A stretch of DNA of 37,090 nucleotides from contig NZ_MULI01000071.1 in NCBI RefSeq assembly GCF_002939385.1, forward strand, positions 1 through 37,090. The letters are read 5' to 3'. Both the position numbers and the translations under genes were made by a program. The notes below the pieces were generated by a model. It made no database searches, was not told where the DNA came from, and saw nothing but the letters and a program-made list of their open reading frames with translations. The stretch comes from Streptomyces sp. MH60. GTDB taxonomy: Bacteria; Actinomycetota; Actinomycetes; Streptomycetales; Streptomycetaceae. Below are positions 15,096 through 22,980 of this stretch, piece by piece (the first letter of the stretch is position 1; every line of letters starts with the position of its first letter).

Positions 15096-16556
15096 GTGAG
15101 AGTTTCCGAGTACGTGCGCCACGACGCGGTGGGCCTCGCGGAGCTGGTGGCCAGGGGCGAGGTGACCCCCGCCGAGGTGGAGGCCGCCGCGCGCGAGGCC
15201 GTGCGGAGGGTCGATCCGCGGATCAACGCCGTGGTGGAGACCTGGCCGGCCGACGACCGCCCGGCGCCCGGCAGCACCCCGCTGGCCGGCGCACCCTTCC
15301 TGATCAAGGACTTCGGGGTCGCGATGGCGGGCCGGCGCAGCGAGCTGGGCAGCCGGCTCGCGGCCGGGCACGTCGCCCGCTCCGACTCCTTCCTGATGCG
15401 GCGCTTCCGCCGCGCGGGGCTGGTGACCTTCGGACGCACCGCGACCCCGGAGCTGGCCTACAGCATCACCACCGAACCGGTGCTGTACGGCCCGGCCCGC
15501 AACCCGTGGGACACCCGGCGGGGCGCCGGTGGATCCAGCGGCGGCGCGGGCGCGGCCGTCGCGGCCGGAGCGGTCCCCCTCGCCCACGCCACCGACGCCG
15601 CGGGCTCACTGCGCATCCCCGCCGCGTACAACGGGCTCTTCGGGCTGAAGCCCACGCGCGGCCGGGTCTCCTTGGGTCCCGCCCTCGACGAGGGCTTCAA
15701 CGGCCTGGCCGTCCAGGGCAGTGTCAGCCGCACCGTGCGGGACAGCGCGGCGCTGCTCGACCTGATACGCGGCCCGGAGCCGGGCGACCCCTACTACGCC
15801 GAGCAGCCGTCCCGCCCCTACGCGGCGGAAGTCACGCGCCCGCCGGGCTCGTTGCGCATCGGGGTCCTCGCCCAGGCCTGGGGTGGGCGCCGCACCGCCG
15901 CCCCGGTGGCCGACGCGCTGGCGCGGACCGTGCGTCTGCTGGAATCCCTCGGCCACCGCACGGAGGAGGCCACGGTCGGCCTCGGTGCCGACTGGGAGGA
16001 GTTCGTGCTGGCCAACGCGCGTCTGTCGACCGCGAATCTGGCGGCCTCGGTCGACGAGCTGGCCGCCGCCCTCGGCCGGCCCGTGGACTCCTCGTCCCTC
16101 GAACCGGCGACGCTGGCCGCCCACCGCTACGGGCAGCGGGTCAGCGGCCCCCAGTTCGTCGCCGCCCTCACGATCCGCAACCGCGTCGCCCGCAGCCTGG
16201 CCCGGTACTTCGCCACCCACGACCTGCTGCTCACCCCCACCCTGCCGGAGCTGCCCCCGCTGCTGGGCACCTACGGCGAGGGCGCGGAGGCGCTCGACGG
16301 CCTCGGCTGGATCGACCGGCTCAACGACCGCTCCCCGTTCACCATGGCGTTCAACGTGGCGGGCACACCCGCCATGTCCGTTCCGCTGACGGCCGACCCG
16401 GGGACGGGGCTCCCGGTCGGCATGCAGTTCGCCGCCGGGTACGGGCGGGAGGACCTCCTCTTCCGCCTCGCCGGACAGCTCGAACGGGCCCAACCGTGGT
16501 CGGACCGAACTCCTGCCGTGTGGGCGGGGAACGTTCCTGCTCCGGTCACTTCCTGA
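15096..16556 (+). CDS. Amidase-signature family amidohydrolase
   Basis: This is 486 residues from GTG 15096, chosen because AAGGAG lies seven bases upstream; GTG 15090 would be only one base away. It carries the Ser-cisSer-Lys triad: K71 in FLIKDFG, S147 in the GGSSGG loop, and nucleophile S171 in DAAGSLRIPA, with the 24-residue S-S spacing normal for the family. The C-terminal half (FTMAFNVAGTPAMSVPL, then GLPVGMQFAAGYG) is characteristic. No GatB/GatC partner is nearby and the family signature is in place, so it is a stand-alone amide or ester hydrolase, possibly for xenobiotics or cyclic amides. Regulated presumably by the divergent TetR. Confidence 0.92.
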   Translation: MRVSEYVRHDAVGLAELVARGEVTPAEVEAAAREAVRRVDPRINAVVETWPADDRPAPGSTPLAGAPFLIKDFGVAMAGRRSELGSRLAAGHVARSDSFLMRRFRRAGLVTFGRTATPELAYSITTEPVLYGPARNPWDTRRGAGGSSGGAGAAVAAGAVPLAHATDAAGSLRIPAAYNGLFGLKPTRGRVSLGPALDEGFNGLAVQGSVSRTVRDSAALLDLIRGPEPGDPYYAEQPSRPYAAEVTRPPGSLRIGVLAQAWGGRRTAAPVADALARTVRLLESLGHRTEEATVGLGADWEEFVLANARLSTANLAASVDELAAALGRPVDSSSLEPATLAAHRYGQRVSGPQFVAALTIRNRVARSLARYFATHDLLLTPTLPELPPLLGTYGEGAEALDGLGWIDRLNDRSPFTMAFNVAGTPAMSVPLTADPGTGLPVGMQFAAGYGREDLLFRLAGQLERAQPWSDRTPAVWAGNVPAPVTS

Positions 16557-16604
16557 AGCCGCCGGGCCGCGGAATATCCAGGTGCCCGCGGGCGCCCGGA
16601 GCGT

Positions 16605-16610
16605 TATCTT
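16605..16610 (+). promoter_or_regulatory. -10 box of the AlaRS-like transcript
   Basis: TATCTT followed by six bases and ATG 16617 fits a leaderless start for the 22-codon leader ORF. If used, the transcript carries about 205 nt before the synthetase-like gene. No good -35 is visible. Confidence 0.4.
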
Positions 16611-16616
16611 CGGGGC

Positions 16617-16685
16617 ATGAACGTCATCGGCAGAAGCATCTTCGCGACCGCGCGAGCGACCAGCTCGCCGGTTGCCGCCGTCTGA
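16617..16685 (+). CDS. 22-codon leader ORF before the AlaRS-like gene
   Basis: ATG to TGA encodes MNVIGRSIFATARATSSPVA followed by Ala-Val. Five or six of 22 codons are Ala, including two GCG within the middle run. It sits directly behind a -10-like box and has no Shine-Dalgarno site, so it would be translated as a leaderless upstream ORF. An Ala-rich leader peptide ahead of an alanine-specific synthetase paralog suggests translational attenuation by charged tRNA-Ala, but Ala is common in this genome, so composition alone is weak evidence. Confidence 0.3.
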   Translation: MNVIGRSIFATARATSSPVAAV

Positions 16686-16697
16686 CCTTCCCCTCTT

Positions 16698-16766
16698 CCA
16701 CCGGCGACCGGAAACGGCCCGTCGGTGGTTCCCGCGGCGTTCCGCCGCCTTCGCCTCGGTGCGAGG
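16698..16766 (+). ncRNA. Structured leader RNA of the AlaRS-like gene (three hairpins)
   Basis: Three consecutive hairpins can be drawn. Stem 1 pairs 16698-16706 with 16720-16728 (9 bp, one G-U) and encloses CCG-GAAA-CGG (16708-16717), a GNRA-type tetraloop. Stem 2 is GCGGCG-TTC-CGCCGC (16734-16748). Stem 3 is CCTCG-GTG-CGAGG (16754-16766). The string GGTGGTTCCCGCGG at 16724-16737 resembles the T-box core (GGTGGNACCGCGG) but deviates at the tRNA-acceptor-pairing bulge, and its GGTGG is used in stem 1. The synthetase ribosome site lies 40 nt further on. Confidence 0.35.
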
Positions 16767-16821
16767 ACCGCACGGTTCCGTTCTCCGGTGCCTCTCCGCC
16801 TCGAAGCGAAGGAGTCACCCC

Positions 16822-18027
16822 ATGGACACCGAGCAGATCATCCGCACGTTCGTCGAGTACTACGAGGATCAGGGTCATCGCCGGATCACCGGCTCGACGC
16901 TGCTGACCGAGCCGGGCGACCCCGTGCTGTTCACCAGCGCCGGCATGCATCCGCTCACCCCGTACCTGGAGGGCCGCCCCCACCCACTGGGCCGGCGGCT
17001 GGTCAACGTACAGCGCTGTCTGCGCACCACGGACCTGGACGAGGTCGGCGACAGCACCCATCTGACGGTGTTCCAGATGCTCGGCACCTGGTCGCTGGGC
17101 GACTACGGGGGCTCGCGGAGTCTCGACTGGGGCTACCGGCTGCTCACCGAGGGGCTGGGCGTCGACCCGGGCCGGCTGCACGCCACCGTGTACGGGGGTG
17201 ACGAGCAGGTCGGCCCGGACACCGAGTCACTGCGGCTGTGGCAGCAGCTCGGCGTTCCCGTGGAGCCGACGGTGGACGACAACTGGTGGTCCAACGGGCC
17301 GGTCGGCCCGTGCGGACCCGACTCGGAGATCTTCCTGTGGAGCGGTGACACCCCGCCCCGGTCCACGCCCACCGGCGACGACCGCTGGGTGGAGGTGTGG
17401 AACCACGTGATGATGCGCCACCGCCGGCTCGACGACGGCCGGCTCGTGCCGCTGCCGCAGCGCAACGTCGACACCGGCCTGGGCCTGGAGCGCCTCGCCT
17501 CGCTCCTGCAAGGCAGGTCGTCGGTGTTCGAGTGCGACGTCTTCGAGCCGTGGCGGCGGCTGCTGCCCGCCCTGTGGCCGCTGGAGGAACCGTCGTTCCG
17601 GGTGGTCTGCGACCACCTCCGGTCGGCCGTCGTGATCATCGGCGACGGAGTCCGGCCGTCCAACACCGGCCGGGGCTATGTGCTGCGCCGCCTGGTGCGA
17701 CGGCTGCTCACCGTGCTGTGGCGGGAGAACCCCTCGCGGGTGCTCGGGGACCTGCCGGACGAGTTGATCACGCACACCCTGGGTCACATCCGCCAGGACG
17801 CCGGCCCCGGCCTCGTACGGCGCCTGCTGGTGGAGGAGGAGCGCAGGTTCCGGCGGCTCCTGGACCGCGGCCGGAACGTGCTCGCCCGGCCCCGCTTCCG
17901 GGGCCCGCTGGGAGAGGAGGACTTCCACTACCTCCATGACACCCACGGTCTGCCGCGCGAGCTGGTGACGGACCTGCGCGAGGGCGAGTACCCGGAAACG
18001 GACGGCGTGGGGACCGTGCGGCCGTGA
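16822..18027 (+). CDS. Free-standing alanyl-tRNA synthetase catalytic half (AlaRS paralog)
   Basis: This is 401 residues from ATG 16822 (AAGGAG seven bases upstream). It aligns along its whole length with residues 1 to ~400 of AlaRS: FxxYYEDQGH opening; LFTSAGMHPLTPYLEG; class II motifs RCLRTTDLDEVGDSTH and FQMLGTWSLGDY; GPCGPDSEIF (162-171); motif 3 NVDTGLGLERLASLLQ (215-230); and the tRNA-recognition helices CDHLRSAVVIIGDGVRPSN and GRGYVLRRLVRRL. It stops just after the LHDTHGLPRELVTDL segment, exactly where the editing domain would begin. It therefore lacks the AlaX-type editing and C-Ala domains. Full AlaRS is ~880 residues. Possible roles: alanyl-tRNA supply for a tRNA-dependent transferase, alanylation of another carrier, or antibiotic-resistant synthetase activity. 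Confidence 0.85.
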   Translation: MDTEQIIRTFVEYYEDQGHRRITGSTLLTEPGDPVLFTSAGMHPLTPYLEGRPHPLGRRLVNVQRCLRTTDLDEVGDSTHLTVFQMLGTWSLGDYGGSRSLDWGYRLLTEGLGVDPGRLHATVYGGDEQVGPDTESLRLWQQLGVPVEPTVDDNWWSNGPVGPCGPDSEIFLWSGDTPPRSTPTGDDRWVEVWNHVMMRHRRLDDGRLVPLPQRNVDTGLGLERLASLLQGRSSVFECDVFEPWRRLLPALWPLEEPSFRVVCDHLRSAVVIIGDGVRPSNTGRGYVLRRLVRRLLTVLWRENPSRVLGDLPDELITHTLGHIRQDAGPGLVRRLLVEEERRFRRLLDRGRNVLARPRFRGPLGEEDFHYLHDTHGLPRELVTDLREGEYPETDGVGTVRP

Positions 18028-18034
18028 CGCCCCG

Positions 18035-18970
18035 TCAGCCGGTGCGGCGGGCGGGGCGCCTACGGCGCTGGACGGCGCCGTAGGTCGCTTCGAGGGCCGC
18101 CGTCGCCGCGCCGTAGGAGCGCTGGGCGACACCGACGAAGAGGCAGTCGATGACGGCCAGTTGGGCGATGCGGCTGACGGTGGCGCCGGAGCGGAACGGC
18201 GTTTCCCGCGCGCAGGTCGTCAGCACCAGGTCGGCGCTGGTCGCGAGCGTGGAGCCCGGGTCGTTGGTCAGGGCGATGGTGGTGGCTCCGCGCTCGGCCG
18301 CGGCCTGGAGGGGCTCGGTGGTGTCCTCGGTCTCCCCGGAGTGGGAGACGGCCAGGGCCACGTCGCCGGGGCCCAGCAGCGCCGTCGCGGTGAGCGCCGC
18401 GTGCCGGTCGCTCCAGATGAAGGCCATCCGGCCTATGCGGTGCAGCTTCTGGTGCAGGTCCTGGCCGACGAACGCGCTGGCCCCCACACCGAAGATGTCG
18501 ACCCTGCGGGCCTCGGCCACCGCGTCGACCGCCCGGCCCAGCGCGTCCACGTCGAGTTCGGCGCCCGAGTCCTCCAGGGCCCGGACCTCGTTGTAGATGA
18601 TCTTGCTGACTATCCGGTCGAGCGAGTCCGTCGGGCTGATGTCGGTGCCGCTGTGCGCCGCCCGCTCGCCGCCCAGCGCGTGCTCCCGCGCGGCGGCGGC
18701 GGCCAGCGCCAGGCGCAGCTGGGGGTAGTTGCCCGTGCCGATGGTGCGGCAGAACCGCATCACGGTGGCCGCCGAGGTGCTCGCCCGCTCCCCCAGCGCG
18801 TGGATGGACAGCTCCGCGACCTGCCCCGGGTCGGCGAGGACCACGTCGGCCACCCGCCGTTCGGAGGGGGCCAGGGAGGGCCGGGCCGCACGGACGCGGG
18901 AGAGGATGTCGGCGAGCGGGGCGTCCTGGGCGGACGGCTCCGGCACGCCGGACGAGGACTGGCGGACCAT
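18035..18970 (-). CDS. MurR/RpiR family regulator with SIS domain
   Basis: This is 311 residues from ATG 18970 (AGGAGG five bases upstream). The N-terminal HTH_6 (about 20-95) contains LAPSERRVADVVLADPGQVA, the LSIHALGERASTSAATVMRFC recognition helix and GTGNYPQLRLALA. A SIS sugar-phosphate domain follows (about 125-270): RRVDIFGVGASAFVGQDLHQKL and VALAVSHSGETEDT, the latter being the phosphate-binding loop. Relatives sense sugar phosphates such as MurNAc-6-P. It is divergent from a kinase-symporter-anmK operon, and both promoters and an imperfect inverted repeat lie between them, so it most likely controls that operon and itself. Its 3' end overlaps a strong hairpin. Confidence 0.92.
   Translation of the reverse strand: MVRQSSSGVPEPSAQDAPLADILSRVRAARPSLAPSERRVADVVLADPGQVAELSIHALGERASTSAATVMRFCRTIGTGNYPQLRLALAAAAAREHALGGERAAHSGTDISPTDSLDRIVSKIIYNEVRALEDSGAELDVDALGRAVDAVAEARRVDIFGVGASAFVGQDLHQKLHRIGRMAFIWSDRHAALTATALLGPGDVALAVSHSGETEDTTEPLQAAAERGATTIALTNDPGSTLATSADLVLTTCARETPFRSGATVSRIAQLAVIDCLFVGVAQRSYGAATAALEATYGAVQRRRRPARRTG
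18059..18084. terminator. Hairpin within the rpiR 3' end, convergent with the AlaRS-like gene
   Basis: CCTACGGCGC-TGGACG-GCGCCGTAGG is a perfect 10-bp stem with a 6-nt loop, lying 32 nt beyond the AlaRS-like stop and inside the last codons of the opposing regulator gene. No T tract. A bidirectional terminator for the convergent pair is likely; the stop codons are only 7 nt apart. Confidence 0.5.
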
Positions 18971-18995
18971 GGCCCCTCCTGGATGTGGTGCACAC

Positions 18996-19024
18996 AGGGT
19001 AAGGGGGTGACCCGGGGAGGTCAA
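18996..19024 (-). promoter_or_regulatory. Promoter of the RpiR regulator gene
   Basis: On the minus strand TTGACC (19024-19019), a 17-bp spacer and TACCCT (19001-18996) form a good sigma-70-type promoter about 26 nt upstream of the regulator start. Confidence 0.6.
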
Positions 19025-19025
19025 A

Positions 19026-19056
19026 AAGTTACGTGGTGAGCAACGCGACGTTACTT
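19026..19056. promoter_or_regulatory. Putative RpiR operator between the divergent promoters
   Basis: AAGTTACGT (19026-19034) and ACGTTACTT (19048-19056) form an inverted repeat with one mismatch per arm pair, centred 22 bp apart, exactly between the two -35 elements. A dimeric regulator bound here could act on both directions. Confidence 0.55.
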
Positions 19057-19057
19057 A

Positions 19058-19087
19058 TTGACATCCGGAGGGCGGCCTTCCCATACT
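19058..19087 (+). promoter_or_regulatory. Promoter of the kinase-symporter-anmK operon
   Basis: TTGACA (19058-19063), an 18-bp spacer and CATACT (19082-19087) form a strong consensus-like promoter. It leaves a 5' leader of about 70 nt before the kinase ATG. Confidence 0.65.
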
Positions 19088-19165
19088 CGGACGGCGATCC
19101 GCGCCGGTCACCGACGACCCGGTGGCTCTCGACGTGCCGGGTCCCTCGGGCAAAGGGCAGGCCGT

Positions 19166-20167
19166 ATGACTTCAGTAGTGGCGGTAGATCTCGGGAAGAC
19201 CGGTTGCCGCGCCATGCTGTGGAACAGCGCCGACTCGTCACGGGCCGTCAGTTCGGTGGCCGGCGCTCCCGGTCTGGCGGCCCCCGACGGGGTGGCGGCG
19301 GCCCGTGCGGCGGTGCGCGCCGCCGTCGAGCCGCTCCTTCGGGAGCCGGGCGGTGCCCCGCCGGAGTCCGTCCTCGTGGGCGCCGCCGGAGCGGCTTCGG
19401 CCCCCGCCGCGGCCCGCTCCCTGGTGGCTGCCCTCCTGGCGGACCTGCCCGTCCAGGAGGCCGCCGTCACCAGCGACGCCGTCACCGCCCACGCCGGCGC
19501 GCTCGGCGGCCGGGCCGGTGTGGTGCTGGCGATCGGCACCGGATCGGTCGCGGTCGGCATCGGTGCCGACGGGACGTACGCGCGCGTCGACGGGTGGGGT
19601 CCCCTGCTCGGCGACGACGGCAGCGGCGCCCGGATCGGCACGGCGGGACTGCGCGCGGCCCTGCGCGCCCACGACGGGCGGGGCCCGGCCACCGTGCTGC
19701 TGGACGCGGCCGTCGGCCTCTTCGGCGACCTCGAACGGCTGCCGTCGACGGTCGGACGGGACGGCAATCCCGCCCGTACGGCCGCCTCGTTCGCCCCCGA
19801 GGTGGCCCGCGCCGCCGACGCGGGGGACGCCGTGGCCTCGGCGATCGTCCGGGACGCGGCCGCCGACCTGGCCGAGACCGCGCTCGCGGCGGCGGGCCGG
19901 ATCACCACGGGCGGCGTCCCGGTACCGATGGCCGTCACCGGTGGTCTGACCGGCCTCGGCCCGGCCCTGATGGCACCGCTGACCGCCGCCCTCACCGGTT
20001 CCGGGCTCCCCGTGCGGCTCACGTCCCCGCTCGGCGACCCCCTCGACGGGGCCCGGCTGCTGGCCCTGGACCGCGCGACCCCTCATGCCTCCCTCGTCGT
20101 CCGCGTCCGCCGGACGACCGCCAGTTCCCCTCTCCCCACGCCGGCGACCCCACCGGCCAGTGCCTAG
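19166..20167 (+). CDS. BadF/BadG-type sugar kinase (probable N-acetylmuramate/N-acetylglucosamine kinase)
   Basis: This is 333 residues from ATG 19166, with AAAGGG eight bases upstream. It belongs to the ASKHA fold: phosphate-1 loop VVAVDLGKTGCRAMLW at the N-terminus, then AIGTGSVAVGIGADG (phosphate-2 loop), GWGPLLGDDGSGARIG, which is typical of the BadF/BadG GlcNAc-kinase branch, and AVTGGLTGLGPALMAPL (adenosine motif). The context of an SIS regulator, an SSS symporter and AnmK supports a cell-wall amino sugar as substrate. First gene of a three-gene operon: its stop codon overlaps the ribosome site of the symporter gene. Confidence 0.85.
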   Translation: MTSVVAVDLGKTGCRAMLWNSADSSRAVSSVAGAPGLAAPDGVAAARAAVRAAVEPLLREPGGAPPESVLVGAAGAASAPAAARSLVAALLADLPVQEAAVTSDAVTAHAGALGGRAGVVLAIGTGSVAVGIGADGTYARVDGWGPLLGDDGSGARIGTAGLRAALRAHDGRGPATVLLDAAVGLFGDLERLPSTVGRDGNPARTAASFAPEVARAADAGDAVASAIVRDAAADLAETALAAAGRITTGGVPVPMAVTGGLTGLGPALMAPLTAALTGSGLPVRLTSPLGDPLDGARLLALDRATPHASLVVRVRRTTASSPLPTPATPPASA

Positions 20168-20175
20168 GAGCAAGC

Positions 20176-21747
20176 GTGCGCCAGCTCGACCTCGTGGTGA
20201 TCGTGGTCTATCTGATCGGGATCGCCTGGATCGGCCTGCGGAAGGCAGGCCGGCAGAAGTCGGCGAAGGACTACTTCGTCGGTGAAGGCCACATGCCGTG
20301 GTGGACGGTCTCCTTCTCCGTCGTCGCCACGGAGACCAGTGTGCTCACGGTGATCAGCGTCCCCGGCGGTGCCTACAGCGGCCAGGGGTTCGGCAACGTC
20401 GAACTCGCCCTGGGCTACGTCATCGGACGCGTCGTCGTGGCCACCGTGCTCATCCCCCTCTACAAGCGCGGCGGCTTCGTCAGCGCCTACCAGTACCTGG
20501 GCGACCGGTTCGGCCTGAAGTTGCAGGGGCTCGCCTCGGTGACCTTCGTGTTCACCCGGCTCCTGGCCGAGGGCGTGCGGCTGTTCGCCTCCGCCATCCC
20601 CATCAAGCTGCTCCTCGACGAGTTCGGTGTGCACGCGAGCTACCGAGTGATCATCGTCGTGATCACGCTGATCACCGTCGTCTACACCTACCTGGGCGGC
20701 ATCAAGGCGGTCATCTGGACCGACGCCATCCAGATGGTCCTCTACCTCGGCGGCGCGGTCCTCGCCGTGGCGGTGCTCTCCGCCCACGTCGGCGGTGACG
20801 GCTACGCGCGTGCCCTGGACGCCGGGAAGTTCACGCTCTTCGACACCGACTTCAACCTCGCCCACATCCTCACCAGCCCGTTCGCCCTGCCCACGGCCAT
20901 CATCGGCGGCGCCATCTTCGCCATGGCCTCGCACGGCTCCGACCAGCTGATCGTCCAGCGCGTGCTGGCGACGAGGACGCTGCGCGAGGGCCAGAAGGCC
21001 ATGATCGCCTCGGGTGTCTTCGTCACCATCCAGTTCGCCGCGTTCTCCCTGGTCGGCGCGCTGCTGTGGTCGTACAACGAGGGCAAGTCCTTCTCGGAGC
21101 TGGGGCTGTCCAGCTCCGACAACCTCTACCCCGAGTTCATCCTGCACGGGCTGCCCGTGGTGGTCTCGGGCCTGCTCGTGGCCGGCATCCTGGGCGCCGC
21201 GATGGGTTCGCTGTCCTCGGCGCTGAACTCCATGTCGAACTCGACGGTCGCCGACATCATCCACAGCTTCTTCCGCACCACACCGTCCGAGGAGGCGCTG
21301 CTCAGGCTCGCCCGCTGGATGACGCTGGTGTGGGCGACGCTCATGGCCGTCTTCGCCTGCGCGTTCAGCGCGAGCACCGGCAACGTGTACCTCACCGGAC
21401 TGACCATCGCGGGCTACACCTACGGCGCGCTGCTCGGCGCGTTCCTGCTGGGGCGGCTCGTCAAGCGTGCCAACGAGGTCGACTCGGTCGTGGCCTTCCT
21501 GGTCACCATCGGGGTGATGACGTACATCGTGCGCGGGGTGAAGATCGACGTCACCACGGGCGGGACCACGGTGTCCCAGGCGATCGCGGCCCAGTGGCTC
21601 GTGCCGATCGGCGTACTGATCACGCTGCTCGTCGGCGGTGTGCTGAGCCTGTTCCACCGGGCACCGCAGTCCGCGGCGGGCGCCGCACTCGACGAGGAGC
21701 CGGGCGCCGGGCCCGACCAGCTGACCACCACGGCCGGCCGGAACTGA
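20176..21747 (+). CDS. Sodium:solute symporter (SSS family), likely amino-sugar importer
   Basis: This is 523 residues from GTG 20176 (AGGAG, spacing 5, overlapping the kinase stop). It has about 13 transmembrane helices. The family hallmarks are GGGHxPWW-like EGHMPWWTVSFSVVATETS early in the protein, YLGDRFGLKLQ, the VYTYLGGIKAVIWTDAIQ motif in the middle, and GILGAAMGSLSSALNSMSNS, which corresponds to the sodium-site helix. SSS members import sugars, sialic acid, amino acids and others with Na+. Placement between a sugar kinase and AnmK points to MurNAc, anhydro-MurNAc or GlcNAc as substrate; this is inference from context. Confidence 0.9.
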   Translation: MRQLDLVVIVVYLIGIAWIGLRKAGRQKSAKDYFVGEGHMPWWTVSFSVVATETSVLTVISVPGGAYSGQGFGNVELALGYVIGRVVVATVLIPLYKRGGFVSAYQYLGDRFGLKLQGLASVTFVFTRLLAEGVRLFASAIPIKLLLDEFGVHASYRVIIVVITLITVVYTYLGGIKAVIWTDAIQMVLYLGGAVLAVAVLSAHVGGDGYARALDAGKFTLFDTDFNLAHILTSPFALPTAIIGGAIFAMASHGSDQLIVQRVLATRTLREGQKAMIASGVFVTIQFAAFSLVGALLWSYNEGKSFSELGLSSSDNLYPEFILHGLPVVVSGLLVAGILGAAMGSLSSALNSMSNSTVADIIHSFFRTTPSEEALLRLARWMTLVWATLMAVFACAFSASTGNVYLTGLTIAGYTYGALLGAFLLGRLVKRANEVDSVVAFLVTIGVMTYIVRGVKIDVTTGGTTVSQAIAAQWLVPIGVLITLLVGGVLSLFHRAPQSAAGAALDEEPGAGPDQLTTTAGRN

Positions 21748-21781
21748 TCCCGGCCCGCCCAACCCCTCGCAGGAGTGCATC

Positions 21782-22957
21782 GTGCGTGTGATCGGCCTGA
21801 TGTCAGGCACGTCCTACGACGCCGTCGAGGCGGCCGCCGCCGACCTCGAACTACAGGGTGAGGCCCTGGTGATGCGCCCGCTCGGCCATCTCTCCGCCCC
21901 CTACCCGGACGAGCTGCGCGATCTGATCGCGAGCAGCCTGCCGCCGTCGGCGGCGACGCTCCGGGACGTCGCCCGGCTCGACACCGGCGTCGGTCAGGCG
22001 TTCGCCGACGTGGCCGGGCGGGCCGTGCGCGAGCTGTGCGGGGGCGGCGCCGATCTGGTGGTCTCGCACGGGCAGACCATGTACCACTGGGTCGAGGACG
22101 GCGCCGTGCGCGGCACCCTCCAGCTCGGCCAGCCCGCCTGGATCGCCGAGGCGACCGGTCTGCCCGTCGTCTCCGACCTGCGCAGCAGGGATGTCGCGGC
22201 CGGCGGCCAGGGGGCGCCGCTGGTCGCCATGACCGACGCCCTGGCCCTGGCCGCGCTGCCCGGCGTCCCCGCCGCCCTCAACCTGGGCGGGATCGCCAAC
22301 GTCACCGTCGTCGCCCCCGGCGCCGCGCCGCTGGCCTTCGACACCGGACCCGCCAACGCCCTGATGGACGCCGCCGTACGGCACTTCACGAACGGTGCGG
22401 CCGAGTACGACGAGGACGGACGCCGGGCCGGGGCGGGCCGGGTGGATCCGGCGCTGCTGCGGGTGCTGCTGGACGACCCCTACTACGGCAGGCCGGCTCC
22501 GAAGAGCACCGGCAAGGAGCGGTTCCACCTGCCGTACCTGCTCGAGGCGCTCGCGGCGGCGCCCGTCGCGGAACCCGACGACGTCCTGGCGACGCTGGCC
22601 GGGCTCACCGCCGTCACGGTGGCCGACGCCTGCCGCGCGCACGGCGTCACGCGGCTCGTCGTGTCCGGCGGTGGCGCGCACAACCCCGTGCTGATGGGCA
22701 TGCTCGCCGAGGAGCTGCCCGGGGTGGCCCTCGGCTCCAGCGACGCGCTCGGACTGCCGTCCGACGCCAAGGAGGCGCTGGCCTTCGCCCTCCTGGGCTT
22801 CCTGACCGTCAACGGCCTGCCCGGCGCCATCCCCTCGGGTACGGGGGCGCGCCGGGCGTCGCTGCTCGGCAGCATCACACCCGGGCGGGAGCCCCTGCGA
22901 CTGCCCGAGCCCGCCGGCGAGCCACCCCGGATGCTGCGCATCACCGGCGGCCACTGA
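21782..22957 (+). CDS. anmK: Anhydro-N-acetylmuramic acid kinase
   Basis: This is 391 residues from GTG 21782 (AGGAG six bases upstream). It carries AnmK signatures: VIGLMSGTSYDAVEAA at the N-terminus, SHGQTMYH, DLRSRDVAAGGQGAPLV, LNLGGIANVT, FDTGPANALMDA, KSTGKERF and the late VSGGGAHNPVLM. The enzyme opens the 1,6-anhydro ring and phosphorylates, giving MurNAc-6-phosphate during peptidoglycan recycling. The usual FDTGPGN has Ala instead of the second Gly. It is the last gene of the operon, 34 nt after the symporter, and is convergent with the aldo-keto reductase. No murQ etherase is in the window, so the next step must be encoded elsewhere. Confidence 0.95.
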   Translation: MRVIGLMSGTSYDAVEAAAADLELQGEALVMRPLGHLSAPYPDELRDLIASSLPPSAATLRDVARLDTGVGQAFADVAGRAVRELCGGGADLVVSHGQTMYHWVEDGAVRGTLQLGQPAWIAEATGLPVVSDLRSRDVAAGGQGAPLVAMTDALALAALPGVPAALNLGGIANVTVVAPGAAPLAFDTGPANALMDAAVRHFTNGAAEYDEDGRRAGAGRVDPALLRVLLDDPYYGRPAPKSTGKERFHLPYLLEALAAAPVAEPDDVLATLAGLTAVTVADACRAHGVTRLVVSGGGAHNPVLMGMLAEELPGVALGSSDALGLPSDAKEALAFALLGFLTVNGLPGAIPSGTGARRASLLGSITPGREPLRLPEPAGEPPRMLRITGGH

Positions 22958-22980
22958 GCGCCTCCCCGGGCGGGGGCGCC

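Noticed and set aside
16724..16737. T-box core resembling GGTGGNACCGCGG before the AlaRS-like gene
   Set aside because: The acceptor-pairing bulge deviates (TTCC instead of NACC), its GGTGG is needed for the 9-bp stem 1, and no Stem I with a specifier loop could be drawn. I keep only a generic structured leader.
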